Source: Triplophysa rosa (taxonomy: Eukaryota; Chordata; Actinopteri; Cypriniformes; Nemacheilidae). Taken from it: DNA of 64,000 nt. The position numbers and the translations under genes are program-made. A model generated the notes under the pieces. It saw only the letters and a program-made list of their open reading frames with translations, had not been told where the DNA came from and made no database searches. Positions 1 to 11,489 of this stretch are shown here, one piece after another; the stretch's first letter is position 1; every line of letters begins with the position of its first letter. The stretch covers positions 1,287,336 through 1,351,335 of the forward strand of contig NC_079897.1 of the NCBI RefSeq assembly GCF_024868665.1, given 5' to 3'.

Positions 1-222
1 ACATGATGTGTTATTGCTAAACATTCTAAAAACAAGAAAATATTTATTTTCATGAAGATAATAAAATATACTACATATTAAATCTTGAAAACATTTAAAC
101 ATTGCAAAAATAATATCTGTAATGAGGCGGTGATGGCTGAATATTTTATATATAAATTATTCAGTAAACCATTTATAAAAGGATTTAGGACTGCAGAAAC
201 ACATCACAGCATGTTTACTACA
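1..222. other. AT-rich sequence, no gene seen
   Basis: Short AT-rich stretch before the first microsatellite. No coding or repeat signature was recognised. Confidence 0.5.
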
Positions 223-239
223 GTGTGTGTGTGCGTGTG

Positions 240-295
<56 letters not shown>

Positions 296-320
296 TGTGT
301 GTGCGTGCGTGCGCGTGTGT
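223..320. repeat. (GT)n microsatellite
   Basis: Almost pure GT dinucleotide run with a few GC interruptions. It produces spurious open frames of Val-Cys or His-Thr repeats on both strands, which are not genes. Confidence 0.97.
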
Positions 321-480
321 AATTAGCACAGCTCTGCTGTAATGTGTGACAGGATGATTTAATGAGCATCTTCGGAGGCTGAAGAATATTTCAGAGACAC
401 GACGCATCTGCTTCAACAGTCCACAACACAAAAAGAAATACACAAATGCACTTACAACGTTCTTCACGTAGTGCAAAGAT

Positions 481-662
481 ATAATGAGCAGCACACTCAC
501 ACATACATACATGCACACAAACACACCGGCACACACACACAGACGCACAACCACTGACATACACAGATGCACACATACGTACGTACACACAGACGCACAA
601 ACATTCATACACACACACAGATGAACACAGACACACACAGAAAAACAAACACACACACACAT
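481..662. repeat. Degenerate CA-rich repeat
   Basis: CA dinucleotides interrupted by ACAT, ACGC and ACAG variants over about 180 bp. This is an older, decayed relative of the GT tract 160 bp away, on the opposite strand sense. Confidence 0.9.
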
Positions 663-1135
663 AGCAGGGAAACATCTGCTGTTTGATGAACACCTCAGGT
701 GAAGGACACTGCGAGATAAACAAAGCGATACACAATGTTCAACAATAAATGTAAAACTCTTCCACTAACACAAACATGTGCGGCTCGCATTTCACCTTCA
801 GCGTTCTTTCTACAGTTAACAAACTGTCTTACGTTTTCATTTTTAATTCTAAGAATCAACCTTCAGGTTCATGCCTACAGCCCCTCAGAATTTACCCGCT
901 CAGACGTAACACGCTAGTCTAGACGTATGACAAAACCCAGACGTTACACTCACATACCGTCTACATCCAAACCACAGAGAGCAGGTGTAGACGCACAACC
1001 CTTCTGGGATTATTCACCATCGATGGAGAAAAACACTACAGCAGAAATTGTGCGGTGAAGCTTTGTGCGTCGAGTTAGCAGCTCAAAGAGTTTGACCCTC
1101 GGGGAACACACAAACTGATCAAACGTACAGCCTGT

Positions 1136-1190
1136 AATGCACTTTAAATCGCTGTGGATAAAAGCGTCTGGCAAATGCATTAAAAATGTT
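1136..1190 (+). repeat. Teleost SINE 3' tail motif
   Basis: The segment contains GGATAAAAGCGTCTGGCAAA, close to the strongly conserved tail found at the 3' end of many fish SINEs and of the LINEs that mobilise them. No tRNA-like head could be recognised upstream, so only the 3' part is claimed. A second copy lies on the minus strand near 14775. Confidence 0.6.
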
Positions 1191-1599
1191 ACAAATCTCA
1201 ACAGTTTGGAATGAAGATGTCCGGAGGGACGACACAGCGGTTTGACAGACGGCCAGACTCTTAATACATTCAGTCTCAGCGAGAGGCCGTGAAAGATCAG
1301 GCCGCGGTTTAAAAATGCATAAGGCTGTAAAAGCGCAGACCCTATAAAACACTGACTAATGTCTGGCTGCTGCTTTGAAGGTGAAGCGTGGATTTGGGCA
1401 CAGCAAGCCGCACTGAACACAACTACAAAAACAGCGATCAAATACTCCCGTCCCAAACGAATGCTATTACTCAATCTGGTGTTTTCCAGCTTATTTGTCT
1501 GCTCAAAAAACCAAATCAGAGTTATAATACTCTATAAAAACTCAAACCCAAATAATAGAAACCACAAAAGATTGTGTATACTTTTGTAATATTAAAAAT

Positions 1600-1780
1600 G
1601 AAAAATAATCTATTATACTATAGTGATCCACTGCAACAATAGTAAATTAATAAACTGTACTAATATTATTACTTTAGAATGTTTCAAATAATATATATAA
1701 TGTATAATACATATACTGTATATATTAATATATACAATATATACTGTACATTACAAATATTATTAATTATAGAAATAAAT

Positions 1781-1833
<53 letters not shown>

Positions 1834-1990
1834 ATGTTATACTAATTACTATATAGTGTTTACTATAGTAAAACTGTAGTTTAATGTAAAGTATACAACA
1901 GTGTTCTATGTGCAAACACTATTTTACAACCTATAGGAAAAAATGATTGTTTGCACATTGAGGCTATAGTTTATAATGTGGCACTGAAGA
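1600..1990. repeat. AT-rich block with (CA)n(TA)n
   Basis: AT-rich sequence with a (CA)n run followed by (TA)n at about 1780-1834, flanked by TACTATAGTA-type palindromic words. The same words recur near 3900, 6540-6730, 22660-22880 and 49385-49580, suggesting remnants of one palindromic dispersed repeat family. Confidence 0.7.
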
Positions 1991-2590
1991 CAAATAATGT
2001 TTATCTTGTCTAAAACCAAGTTTAACACTCATTGACAGGAACATGCCGGGCTGGTTCCCGCGGGGGGAGTCGTCCAATGACTACACAACACGGGGTAACA
2101 GGAATGCTGTGACATCATACACGCATTACTGCCCTGTACCAGCCCCCCTACAGCCAATCAGAGTCCTTGAACCCGAAGCCACAACAAAAGCTCCCATCTC
2201 CATCCCGTGTTCTTCACAGTAACAGAGCAACAGTGTTCGCTTTTGAGACAATCCCCGCGTCTGTCTGTTTAATCCCCCCACCGCAGCCCCGGAGGCTTTC
2301 AGCAGACAAATAACTAGATTGTCACTCATGTCGACAGGGTTTTGGGGCTTAAAAACAGACCCCCACCCACATCACGCTGTTTTTCCTCAAGCATAAGCCA
2401 AATCACAACGGCTTTCTGTCTGAGGATCTATCTGGATGGGGAAAAGAGAGACAGAAGAGATCTCAACGACGTCCCAAACTGAGCTCAGATTTGTCAAGTC
2501 TGCAATCAAAAGTCAATATTATTGAAGATCTCGACATGAACTCATCAAATTTAGCCAAATCCAGATTACTGAATCTCAATGCTTTCACAG
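1991..2590. other. No gene seen
   Basis: Mixed-composition sequence, slightly richer in GC around 2040-2340. Short open frames here have no recognisable protein similarity. No repeat structure was seen. Confidence 0.4.
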
Positions 2591-3160
2591 AGAACCGATT
2601 GAGATATTTCAGAGATCTTATTTGTGGTTTTTCTGTCCTGTGGGAAGATACGATGGCAGATTGTTCTAGAGCAGTGGTTCTCAAACTGGGGGCCGTGGCC
2701 CCCTGGGGGGCCCCAAGATGGATCCAGGGGGGCCACAGATTTTGTGGCATTTTATGAAATATAGAAATTGATCATAGATTTTATGCAATCAAACATCAGA
2801 AAAATGACACCCCCAACCAAACGAATTGAGGTTCCAGCATTGTATAACTGAATGTTTTTGGTTTAATTAAAATTCTAAGTTTAAGATTATACGTCTTTAT
2901 ATGGGGGGCCGCAAAGCGATGCACTTAACACAGAGGGGGCCTTACAACGGAAAAGTTTGAGAACCACTGTTCTAGAGAAATGTATGAATGTGTGGAGTTC
3001 CTCTCGCTCACCGTAGACCAAGCGTCGCTTTCTATCTTCTCAGTAAATATTATTTTCGTTCTCTCTCGGCAGCGCTCGCTCCTGTGTTTATCCTGCATTT
3101 ATAACTCCACCAAACTCATTCTTCATCAGTGACCTCCAGAGAGATGAAGGACAAGACAAC
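2590..3160 (+). repeat. Dispersed repeat, copy A (filled)
   Basis: The sequence from about 2590 to 2671 and from 2978 to 3160 matches, in reverse complement, the stretch 11000-11435. The shared blocks include the region ending CAGATTGTTCTAGAG and the block around TTTATAACTCCACCAAAC. Copy A carries a 298-bp hAT-type insertion that copy B lacks. The nature of the underlying repeat is not recognised; it may be an inverted segmental duplication inside the intron or an unnamed transposon. Confidence 0.75.
2672..2969. mobile_element. hAT-type MITE with 8-bp TSD
   Basis: A 298-bp element with terminal inverted repeats CAGTGGTTCTCAAACT at the left and AGTTTGAGAACCACTG at the right. It is flanked by a perfect 8-bp duplication TTCTAGAG at 2664-2671 and 2970-2977. 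An 8-bp duplication with CAGNG-type ends is the hallmark of hAT superfamily transposons. It has no coding capacity, so it is non-autonomous. The paralogous copy at 11330 preserves the uninterrupted target, which confirms the boundaries. Confidence 0.93.
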
Positions 3161-3169
3161 AAAATATAA

Positions 3170-4012
3170 CAGACACAATAAACACCTCAGAGATGTTGTG
3201 AGGGGAGGCAGGACCACCTAAATATTTAAGAATAGGATACATTTTTCACATACGTTTATCTAGAACACATCACACCCTTACCGGACGAGATTTGAACTAT
3301 TTTTTGGTGCAATTTGATGTACTTTTTTGTGACCATGGTGGTCAGATTGTGTTCCTGATTTGAAGAACATTATTTGAAAAATCATATACAAAATCAGAAT
3401 CTGTATAAATATGGCCATGGAAAGAACTGACTTCACTGATCTAAATGGCTAAACTAAATGACTAACGCTGTGGTCAGTCTAGACTTTTTTCGGTGCTGCG
3501 AAAATGGGCGGGAGCAGGATATCCTCCATCTTTTACATTTCTGTACCGAGAGATGACATTTTGATCTTCTGTTGGCCTCACGCACTCACTTCATGCGAAT
3601 TCGCAGGTCAGAGTTCACCAAACTTGAACTTTGATACGCAGCGAAATGCGAAATATCTTCGTACGGGCTTGCGTTTCCGGTCTGCTGCATTCGCATGCGT
3701 ATGAATGGAAGTCAATAGAGCAAAAAGGCAAGTGTGACCGGGGCATAAAACACACAATTACAAACCAGTATGATAGTACACTTGCTAATAGTAAAAAACA
3801 AACACAGTCAAAAGGGTGACTGACAAAAAACATTGACATGAGCATTAATATGTTCATTTAGAAATCAATTTGTTTACCAAATGACGCCCTTATTCATATT
3901 TACCATGGTTTTACTATAGTAACCATAGTTTTATTTTATTTGTAGTTAAACCACAGCAACCACAAATCTGACAAAAATCATAGTTACTTTACTACATTAT
4001 TTCACGTCGTTC
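3170..4012. other. No gene seen; small palindromic remnant
   Basis: No coding potential was recognised. A TACTATAGTA-type palindromic remnant lies near 3900-3960. The segment 3590-3740 is rich in GCGAA/TTCGC words and looks like repeat DNA, but I cannot name it. Confidence 0.4.
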
Positions 4013-5720
4013 TGGAATACTTGATTCTAATTGGCCAATCGCGACATTCCAAGATCTGATATTCCCAGGTAATAACCGCTCAGAACACATGGTAACCTGC
4101 ATGCTGCAAATCTTTTTGACGTTGAATATTACACAAAAATGTTATATAAATAAATAATAACCATGTGACATTATATTTACAAATGATTAAACCACATTTC
4201 CTGTTCCTTAACCGAAAGTAAACGGGTTTCCTCGCAGAAGGTCTGCATTAGTTAAAAATGAGTTAATAAAATATTTCAAGTCCGTATTTCATGCTCAATA
4301 ATTTACAAGTAGCCGTGTAACAACCGGGATAATCTACAGACAGCTGGCTGTTACTGCAGATTATCACACGGCTGGTTGGAATGCTTGATTCTGACTGGCC
4401 AGTCACGACATTTGCAGGTTCGTTATTCCCAGATAACAACCGCTCAAAACTAATAACACACGGTAGCCCGGATGCAGCATCATTTTGCGTTTTTTTTGAC
4501 AAGTTAAATATAAATATCTTTTAATAACATACATGACATTATATTTACAAATGATGAAACCAATTTGCCTGTTCGTGACTTTTGAACATCGTTTCTTACT
4601 TTAAAACCGAAACTCAGAGAATGTGGAGGGTTCAGAAGGAACCCTCCATCACTTCCTCCCCTCACCATCCTGGACAGCACTGTGGATACTGTGGAGTCAT
4701 TCAGGTTCCTGGGCTCCACCATCTCTCAGGACCTGAAGTGGGAGTCCCACATAGACTCCATTGTAAAGAAGGCCCAGCAGAGGTTATACTTCCTCCGTCA
4801 ATTGAGGAAGTTCAACCTACCACAGGAGCTACTGACCCAGTTCTACTCAGTGGTCATCGAATCTGTTCTGTGCACTTCAATTACTGTTTGGTATGGCTCG
4901 GCCACCAAATCAGACCTACGAAGACTACAACGGACAGTTCGTAGTGCTGAGAAAATTATTGGTGCTCCTCTGCCCACACTTCAGGACCTGTACGATTCCA
5001 GAGTGAAAAACAGGGCAAGAAAAATCATCATTGACTCCACACACCCAGCACACAAACTCTTTGATCTGCTGCCCTCTGGCCGGCGCTTTAGAGCACCAAA
5101 CACCAGGACTTCCAGACACAGAAGCAGCTTCTTCCCCCAGGCAATCTCCCTCCTAAACAGATAACTGCTCCTTAAGAGCAATATTCCACTTCCACTACTC
5201 CTATAGTGTGCACTATAGTGCCTTATTATATCTACATCTTATGTATACATGTATATAACACTACCTCTACTTACTAAATTATCCATTTGCACAAGTGTAC
5301 ATACAATCTGTTAATATGTTTATTCTACTATATACTACCCTGTACAATGTCTCTTATATGTTATTATCCCCCATTTTCTGTAAAATAGTCTTTATTTTAT
5401 ATATGCACAATTTAGAATCTTTTAGACTGTAAATCGTATTATATTGTATTGTCATTGTGTTGAATGTCTGTACTAGAAGCTTCCAACACCAAAGAAAATT
5501 CCTTGTGTGTGCAAGCACACTTGGCAATAAAGCTCTTCTGATTCTGATTCTGATTCTGACTAAACAGCTTCTCCTCACGGAAGGTCTGCATTCGGTAAAA
5601 ATGAGCGAATAAAATATTTCAAATTCACATTTCATGTCCAGTTTTTTTCTCATGTGGCAAGTAGGCGTGTAATAAGTGGGATAATGTAAAAGCAGCAGGT
5701 TATCGCAAAAATAAGCCCCG
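4013..5720 (+). repeat. About 365-bp tandem repeat, interrupted by a LINE
   Basis: A unit beginning TGGAATACTTGATTCT at 4013 is repeated at 4377 as TGGAATGCTTGATTCT, a period of 364 bp. Both units continue through a shared stretch with CATTATATTTACAAATGAT. The second unit is broken near 4611 by a LINE and resumes near 5560 (GGAAGGTCTGCATT). A partial third unit fades out by about 5720. The unit may be a tandemly amplified MITE; no terminal repeats were recognised. Confidence 0.8.
4611..5560 (+). mobile_element. 5'-truncated non-LTR retrotransposon (CR1/L2/Rex group)
   Basis: The open frame 4682-5163 encodes the C-terminal part of a reverse transcriptase polyprotein: FRFLGSTIS, then RLYFLRQLRKF, VWYGSATKSD, LPTLQDLYDSR and LFDLLPSGRRF, ending FFPQAISLLNR before the stop. 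These are characteristic of fish CR1/L2/Rex-type LINEs downstream of the catalytic core. A 3' UTR follows and ends in AATAAAGCTCTTCTGATTC and further TGATTC repeats. The 5' part, including the catalytic aspartates, is missing, so it is a dead copy. It is inserted in the second unit of the tandem repeat above. A related 3' end lies inverted at 16782-17130. Confidence 0.88.
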
Positions 5721-5962
5721 ACATCATCCCTTACATAAACACCAACTGTGTGATAGTAAAAACAAGAGCAGTTCACCTCTGAGCTTCTGAGTGTTTCTTT
5801 TTTTATTCTTTTTGGAGTCTGACATACATAGTCACTATGAACAAATATATCTGAGATGAAAATTCCTCCTTCTGTGTTCCAGAGGAAACGTTCAAACATG
5901 ATCGGTTTGAAAGCATCAGGAAACGGCGGTCAAGTTCAGCTAAACTTGTGTTACACATCTCT

Positions 5963-5995
5963 CACACACACACACACACACACACACAACACCCA

Positions 5996-6089
<94 letters not shown>
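5963..6089. repeat. Long (CA)n microsatellite
   Basis: About 125 bp of CA dinucleotides with a single ACACCCACC interruption near 5990. It should be highly length-polymorphic. Confidence 0.97.
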
Positions 6090-6091
<2 letters not shown>

Positions 6092-8039
6092 GGGATGTGT
6101 CAACATTCCCAAGCAAACGGTCTGAACTCCAGAAAGGACGTGCTGCAGACAGAAGATAAATCAGATGCGGGGGGGGGGGGGTTGCAGTGAACAAGGGCAA
6201 AAGTGCCTGTCCTGTGTAAGTCAACACACACCCACTGTAACTTCTGCATCGGTGATCTTGAGAAATCCTCGGCCTACGATAACATCCGCTACCACACACG
6301 GAGCGAGACGCAGTCACCTCAGGGACAAAGAAACGAGCGTTTGTGTGGGTCAGCTTCAATCTGCCAAAAACAACACTGAACCTGACAGAGAGAGGCATGA
6401 AAACACTGGAAAGTGCTTGAGATTACAGAGGAAACGCTGGAAACAAGATTACACAAGATTTAGTGTCTGGTATTCTTAAAAGTCAAATAGAACGTGAGGG
6501 CCAAAACACAAAAAGCCATCCGTTAGGAGAATTTACTGTGGTTTTATTATTATGGTAAAAGTGTGGAAATCATGTTTTTGGTGGATTGATATCAACCACA
6601 GGTTCACTACTCGTAAATACCACGGTTTAATTACGTTTACCATAGCAAAACCATGCATCATTTATGGTTACCATGATTTAACTCTAGTAAACATGCTATT
6701 CTGGTTTTATTTGTAGTAAAACTATATGGTAAATTTGGGGTTGACACATACCTATCCAATACGTCAACAGAAGCAGATGCAAAATACAAAACAGACTTAA
6801 AATCAAGTGCAAATGTCAATGCAGTAATTCATTTCACAACTAAGAATGAAATGATAATTCAGCAACAATGACTACGTTACTATGGCAACCACTAAATGCC
6901 AAAACTATAGCCTACAGCAACTGGCCACCCGCAGAGCCAAACGTGCAAACGCCCCACAAGTGTCTCGCAGTCTTTGATTAATCCGCGTGGAATTTCGGAG
7001 GGTTGCGCGGTTGGCACGTCTGTCTCAACGCCAGCCAAACACGCTGTTATGAGACGAATGCACGATTCCAAAGCGTCTCAGGTCTGTTTGAACGTACGAC
7101 CCACATTCGTCATCTTACCGAGTGCATCAAACGTTACCAGAGAAAGAATGCACGACTGCTCTCTGCTAACTAAACCTGACCCTCTGTGCGTGATCCGGCA
7201 GCTTTCCAGAGGATCTGACCTGCCTGCCTTGTTTGCAAAGCCCTGGAGACAAAACTGCACCCCGAGTGGCTCGGCTGTGGTCCTCTTTTCCTCATAATGC
7301 GATCAGTTGGTGAAGGATGGTGCCACGCACCTGCTGCTGGAGGCTGTTGACGTGTCTTTTGTGGCCACTGAAAGCATTAACAGCGTGAGGCGGTAATGTT
7401 AAAGTCGCCGCGGGAGCTGCAGGGTCTGTTAGATGCTCTGAAAGATGGTGATTATAAAAGATACAACACAAGAGCCTCGCGTTTACTCGCCGTAAATGGC
7501 TGTTGTAGTTTTCTAACGCAGCGATTCACAACTCAGACTTATTTTCTCAAGCCAACAGAGCATCTGGCCCATTTCATGTTTTCAACGCTGCAATACGTAC
7601 GTTTTTTTGTTGTTCTTAAAAACAAACAAAAAACAGTAAAAAAGAAAAACCTCTAGCTTGAAAGAGTTATTGTTGAAAACTGTCTCCTTACCTCAAAGTT
7701 ACGAAGCGAAAAAAGTCAGTCTGACGTCATTTGGTGTCAAACCTATGTAAAGTATGTACAGTAACCCGCAATTTTATGGTTCAAACAGAGATGGCGATAG
7801 AAAGGCAAACGTAAGAATGGGTTTTACTGGATGCATGAATAGGATACAGATAGCTTTTGGAAATTACAACAGAAGACAAAAAGCTTCCGTTGGTCTCACT
7901 TTAAATTCGCATCTTAGCATTTTTTCCTTGCTGTCTGCAACCACATTTTACTTTGAAAATGTAAAAAAAAGTAATTTTACACTTCATTATCAAGCATATG
8001 TCATACCTTTTATTCCACTACATTTGATAAATGCATGTC
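6090..8039. other. No gene seen; poly-G and palindromic remnants
   Basis: A run of G residues sits at about 6168-6181. A palindromic ACCATGGTTT/TTTACCATAG-type remnant spans about 6535-6730. The segment 6940-7430 is less AT-rich and carries open frames on both strands, but none resembles a known protein. Nothing else was recognised. Confidence 0.4.
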
Positions 8040-8522
8040 CAGTGTTGGGTGTAACTAGTTACTAAGTAATTAGTTACTGCAATTTAATTACTTTTCCCTT
8101 GAAAAAGTAAAGTAATGGATTACTCTGTTTTTTTCTGTAATTTAATTACAGTTACTTCTGATGTAATTAAACTAAATACAGTATGTGTGTGCAATAGTGG
8201 AATTGACATCAAAATTCAAAGTCTAACTTTAAAATCAGTGCTTTAATGTATAATTCTCACATTTGTAATACTTTGGTCAGTTAATAAGAGTACTTTATGT
8301 AGTTTTATATTATTTATTTGAATGAATTAAAAGAGCCCTTTCATGCCTATCCTTGAATCACTTAACTCATCAAGGTTGATGTAGGATATAGAAAGTAATT
8401 AGTAATAAGTAATTAAATACTTTTTAGAGGGAGTAATTTGTACAGTAATCTAATTACACTATTGAATATGTCATTAGTAACTAGTAATTAATTACTTTTT
8501 CAGAGTAACTTGCCCAACATTG
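8040..8522. mobile_element. hAT-type MITE, family 2, copy 1
   Basis: A 483-bp element starting CAGTGTTGGGTGTAACTAG and ending AGTAACTTGCCCAACATTG. It is flanked by the 8-bp duplication TGCATGTC at 8032-8039 and 8523-8530. It is AT-rich, made largely of AGTAATTA/TAATTACT words, and has no coding capacity. Two further copies of the same family at 24365 and 26867 each have their own target duplication. Confidence 0.93.
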
Positions 8523-9894
8523 TGCATGTCAATCTTTTGTACATTTAATATTTTCTCAAAATCATTAAAATCGTTGATTAAGAGCAAGAAAGTAGATTTT
8601 TAATGTGCTTAAGAATTAAAGATAAAAACACGTAAAAATGTATTTATGAAACGTAGTGTTGTAAAATGTATGATATATGCTTTATAAATGTAGTGAAGCA
8701 ATAAAGTCCAATACTTGAAGAATGTTCTTGAATTAAGTAAAATTACTCAGATACTGTACTTCCCACCGCTGCAAACGGGGAGTTGACAAATATACCGTAC
8801 ATATGTCCTATGGCGTTACATAGCAAAAATAAAGAAAACAAACTTTTAATAATCTATTGTTTTATATGATTAATATTATTATTTATAAGATAAAATAGCA
8901 TAAAGAGAGATTTAACTTTGCTGTTAGTTTTCTACATTTTTGCTGTAACACCATAACCCAGGTGAAAAAAGCACACTACAATACACTTAAATGTACTTAA
9001 AGTGCTTTATTTTCACACACTTATATAATTAATATACAAAAAATACACAACTTTATATACAAAAATGTAAGATAAACTAAACTGAAGATAAACTTAACTG
9101 TGCTATTTTAAGACACCACGAGGACAAGCACAAAAAAACCCTCTATTTTTAGTATATTAAGTATCAAATTAGTGTGTGACAACAGAGCACTAAGTACGTT
9201 ATGAAAGTGTACACCTGGGAAAACCATCTTAAGCCATTTGATGTCCACCAGCCTCCTGCGTGTCACTGTTGTAAGCAAACCGTCAGAAAGTGCGATCTGA
9301 GGTAAAGGGGGTTTTGAAGAAGACTGTAATTACATCATCTTCATGATAATCTGATCAAACGGTCAGATGGCAGAACATGAGGCTGTGGACACAACAGAGA
9401 CATGATTCAATTGAAAGAGTTTCCTAAATAACTGTCAATCACTCCGGGAGAGTGTCCACATGAGATGAGACTGAATTACACCTTCACCTGAACCCGTCTG
9501 ATAAAGATTAATAAGCCAGACTTTAAAGTCTTCATGTGTGTGTGTACTCAAAATGACTGACATTCATAAAACATCCTAAAATAACAATTACTATTCAACA
9601 ACAATACATCTTTCACAACAAATGTCAAAACAATTAATGATGCATGGCCTGCGAAAATGATCGCTTGTTTCATTGTCTGCTGCCGTGTTTTTGTTTTCAG
9701 ACATAAAACATCTAAACATCCTTAAATCAAGATAAAGCAAAAACTGTTTAAAACTTTAAGCACAACAGTCCAGGGCTTCCCAGCTGACAACATATATTAC
9801 GTTTGGATAACATTCCTGTTACTTTTGAGCGTTTTTTAGACGTTCCATTAACAATATAAGAATACCATTTGAATACCAACATTTAGCAATGACA
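8523..9894. other. AT-rich, no gene seen
   Basis: AT-rich intronic sequence with scattered short inverted words (CACTACAATACACTTAAATG near 8971). No coding or named repeat signature was recognised. Confidence 0.4.
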
Positions 9895-10505
9895 CACTGT
9901 AAACCCGAACGCTCAAAGTTAAACAGATGAAGTAATGTAAACTTCCACTTAGATCTTTGAAGTTCCTGAAACACATTCTTCCATTTTGAGTAAAGTATGA
10001 TGATTACGTTTAATTAACTTCAAGTTTTGAGTCGAACTCCAAAAACTGAATTCGCTCCTTGTTCAATTGACTTAATTTAATGATGTTAATTCGACAAAAT
10101 TGGTTGAAAAGGATTTCCAATTCCCAGCATGCTTTGCGTAAGACTGCATTGGGAGAGTTCATTTTGAAATATGATTATTTGATGTGTTTTTCAGTAAAGT
10201 TAGCGTTTAATGGTCATTTATCTTGCATGTGCTTTAGGCTGTCGGAAGCCACGTGTAATCTGTAGCATACGCAGCTGAGATCTCTTCTTTCTCATTTTGT
10301 GTTGTATATGTCAAGGTGTTTGATTCACGCATAAAAGAAATAAGTATAATGAAAGAAACTAAATAAAAATGTTGTCTTTTTAAGTTCTGTCTGCTTAATT
10401 TCATGAGAAGGATACATGAACATTTTAAGTCATGCTAACTAATCAAAATCTGAAAGTTCTGCTTACTTAAAAGAATTAAACCAAGACTTATCCGGGTTTA
10501 CAGTG
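9895..10505. mobile_element. CACTA-type non-autonomous transposon (candidate)
   Basis: A 611-bp segment with terminal inverted repeats CACTGTAAACCCG at the left and CGGGTTTACAGTG at the right. The flanking dinucleotide CA (9893-9894 and 10506-10507) could be a short target duplication. CACTG termini with a 2-3 bp duplication fit EnSpm/CACTA elements. There is no transposase. The superfamily is inferred from the ends only. Confidence 0.65.
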
Positions 10506-10648
10506 CATATAAAAGCTCATTTAACGTTACTGCAAGAACATTTTTGATAACTTTCAGAGAATGTCAGCCAAAGTTCTGAGAACATTCCCCGTTAGCTAGA
10601 TCCTTCAAAAAATATCTAATGAACTATTTTGTTGTAAAATGATTTCAT

Positions 10649-10681
10649 CTTGCACATGTCTGTAGAACGTACATGTGCAAG
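10649..10681. repeat. Perfect 11-bp hairpin
   Basis: CTTGCACATGT at 10649-10659 is followed, after an 11-nt loop, by its exact reverse complement ACATGTGCAAG at 10671-10681. Function is unknown. It is too short to call a microRNA precursor. Confidence 0.7.
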
Positions 10682-10999
10682 CGCTGTCTCCGAGCTGACA
10701 CGCAAACGCGTGCGCACAGACACCGGAGGGGTTTTGATGAAGGAAGGCGTTAATAAGCAGAGCTCAGCGTGAGTGTCAGCCGCTGATCCACCAGAAAATT
10801 GCACTATTGATCCGCTTGAGATTCGGCTGCGCTGCCGTTTCTCCCCACAGGCTTGTGCTGCACTTTTGCACTCTGCAAACCTTCAGGATCAAGACGGAAG
10901 GACAAAAAAGCAATAAAACAGAGCCAGGACGGAGAAATGACATGACATGAGATGCACAGCAGACAGGTTAAGCCGACTTCCTCCCTGACTGACCCGAGA

Positions 11000-11435
11000 C
11001 AAAAAACAAGTCCTCTCCAGTTTTCAAATGAATCTCAGTTTCATTCTACATGAATCACGCTGTGCAGTGGTATTGTCGCTAGCTAATGTTACCGTTCCCT
11101 TTATAAAGCACCACAGCCTCCATAAAACATCATCTTCATTTCAGCGCAAGTTTACAGTGTCTGTTGTGTTGATGTTTGTGAGCGGTTGTGTCCTTCATCT
11201 TCATCTGGAGGTCACCGATGAAGAATGAGTTTGGTGGAGTTATAAATGCCAGACAAAAATAACAAAATTACAAGAATGAAAATAATATTTACACAGAAGA
11301 TAGAAAGTGACACGTGATCTACGGTACGCTTCTCTAGAACAATCTGCCATCGTATCTTCCCACAGGACAGAAAAAACACAAATTAGATCTCTGAAATATC
11401 TCAATCAGTTCTCTAAAACCAGCAATCTCACAGTC
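11000..11435 (-). repeat. Dispersed repeat, copy B (empty site)
   Basis: Reverse-complement partner of the repeat at 2590-3160. At about 11328-11342 it reads CTCTAGAACAATCTG, the uninterrupted complement of the target that in copy A is split by the 298-bp hAT element. It therefore preserves the pre-insertion state. It lies immediately downstream, on the minus strand, of a decayed LINE reverse transcriptase. Confidence 0.75.
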
Positions 11436-11489
11436 GCACACTCGTCTCCTCATAAGGTTCAAACGAGTTCAGAGTCACCAGCAAACAAC

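Noticed and set aside
85..735. Open frames made of Val-Cys or His-Thr repeats
   Set aside because: They are translations of the GT/CA microsatellites on both strands. The same applies to frames at 5856-6398 and 20053-20241.
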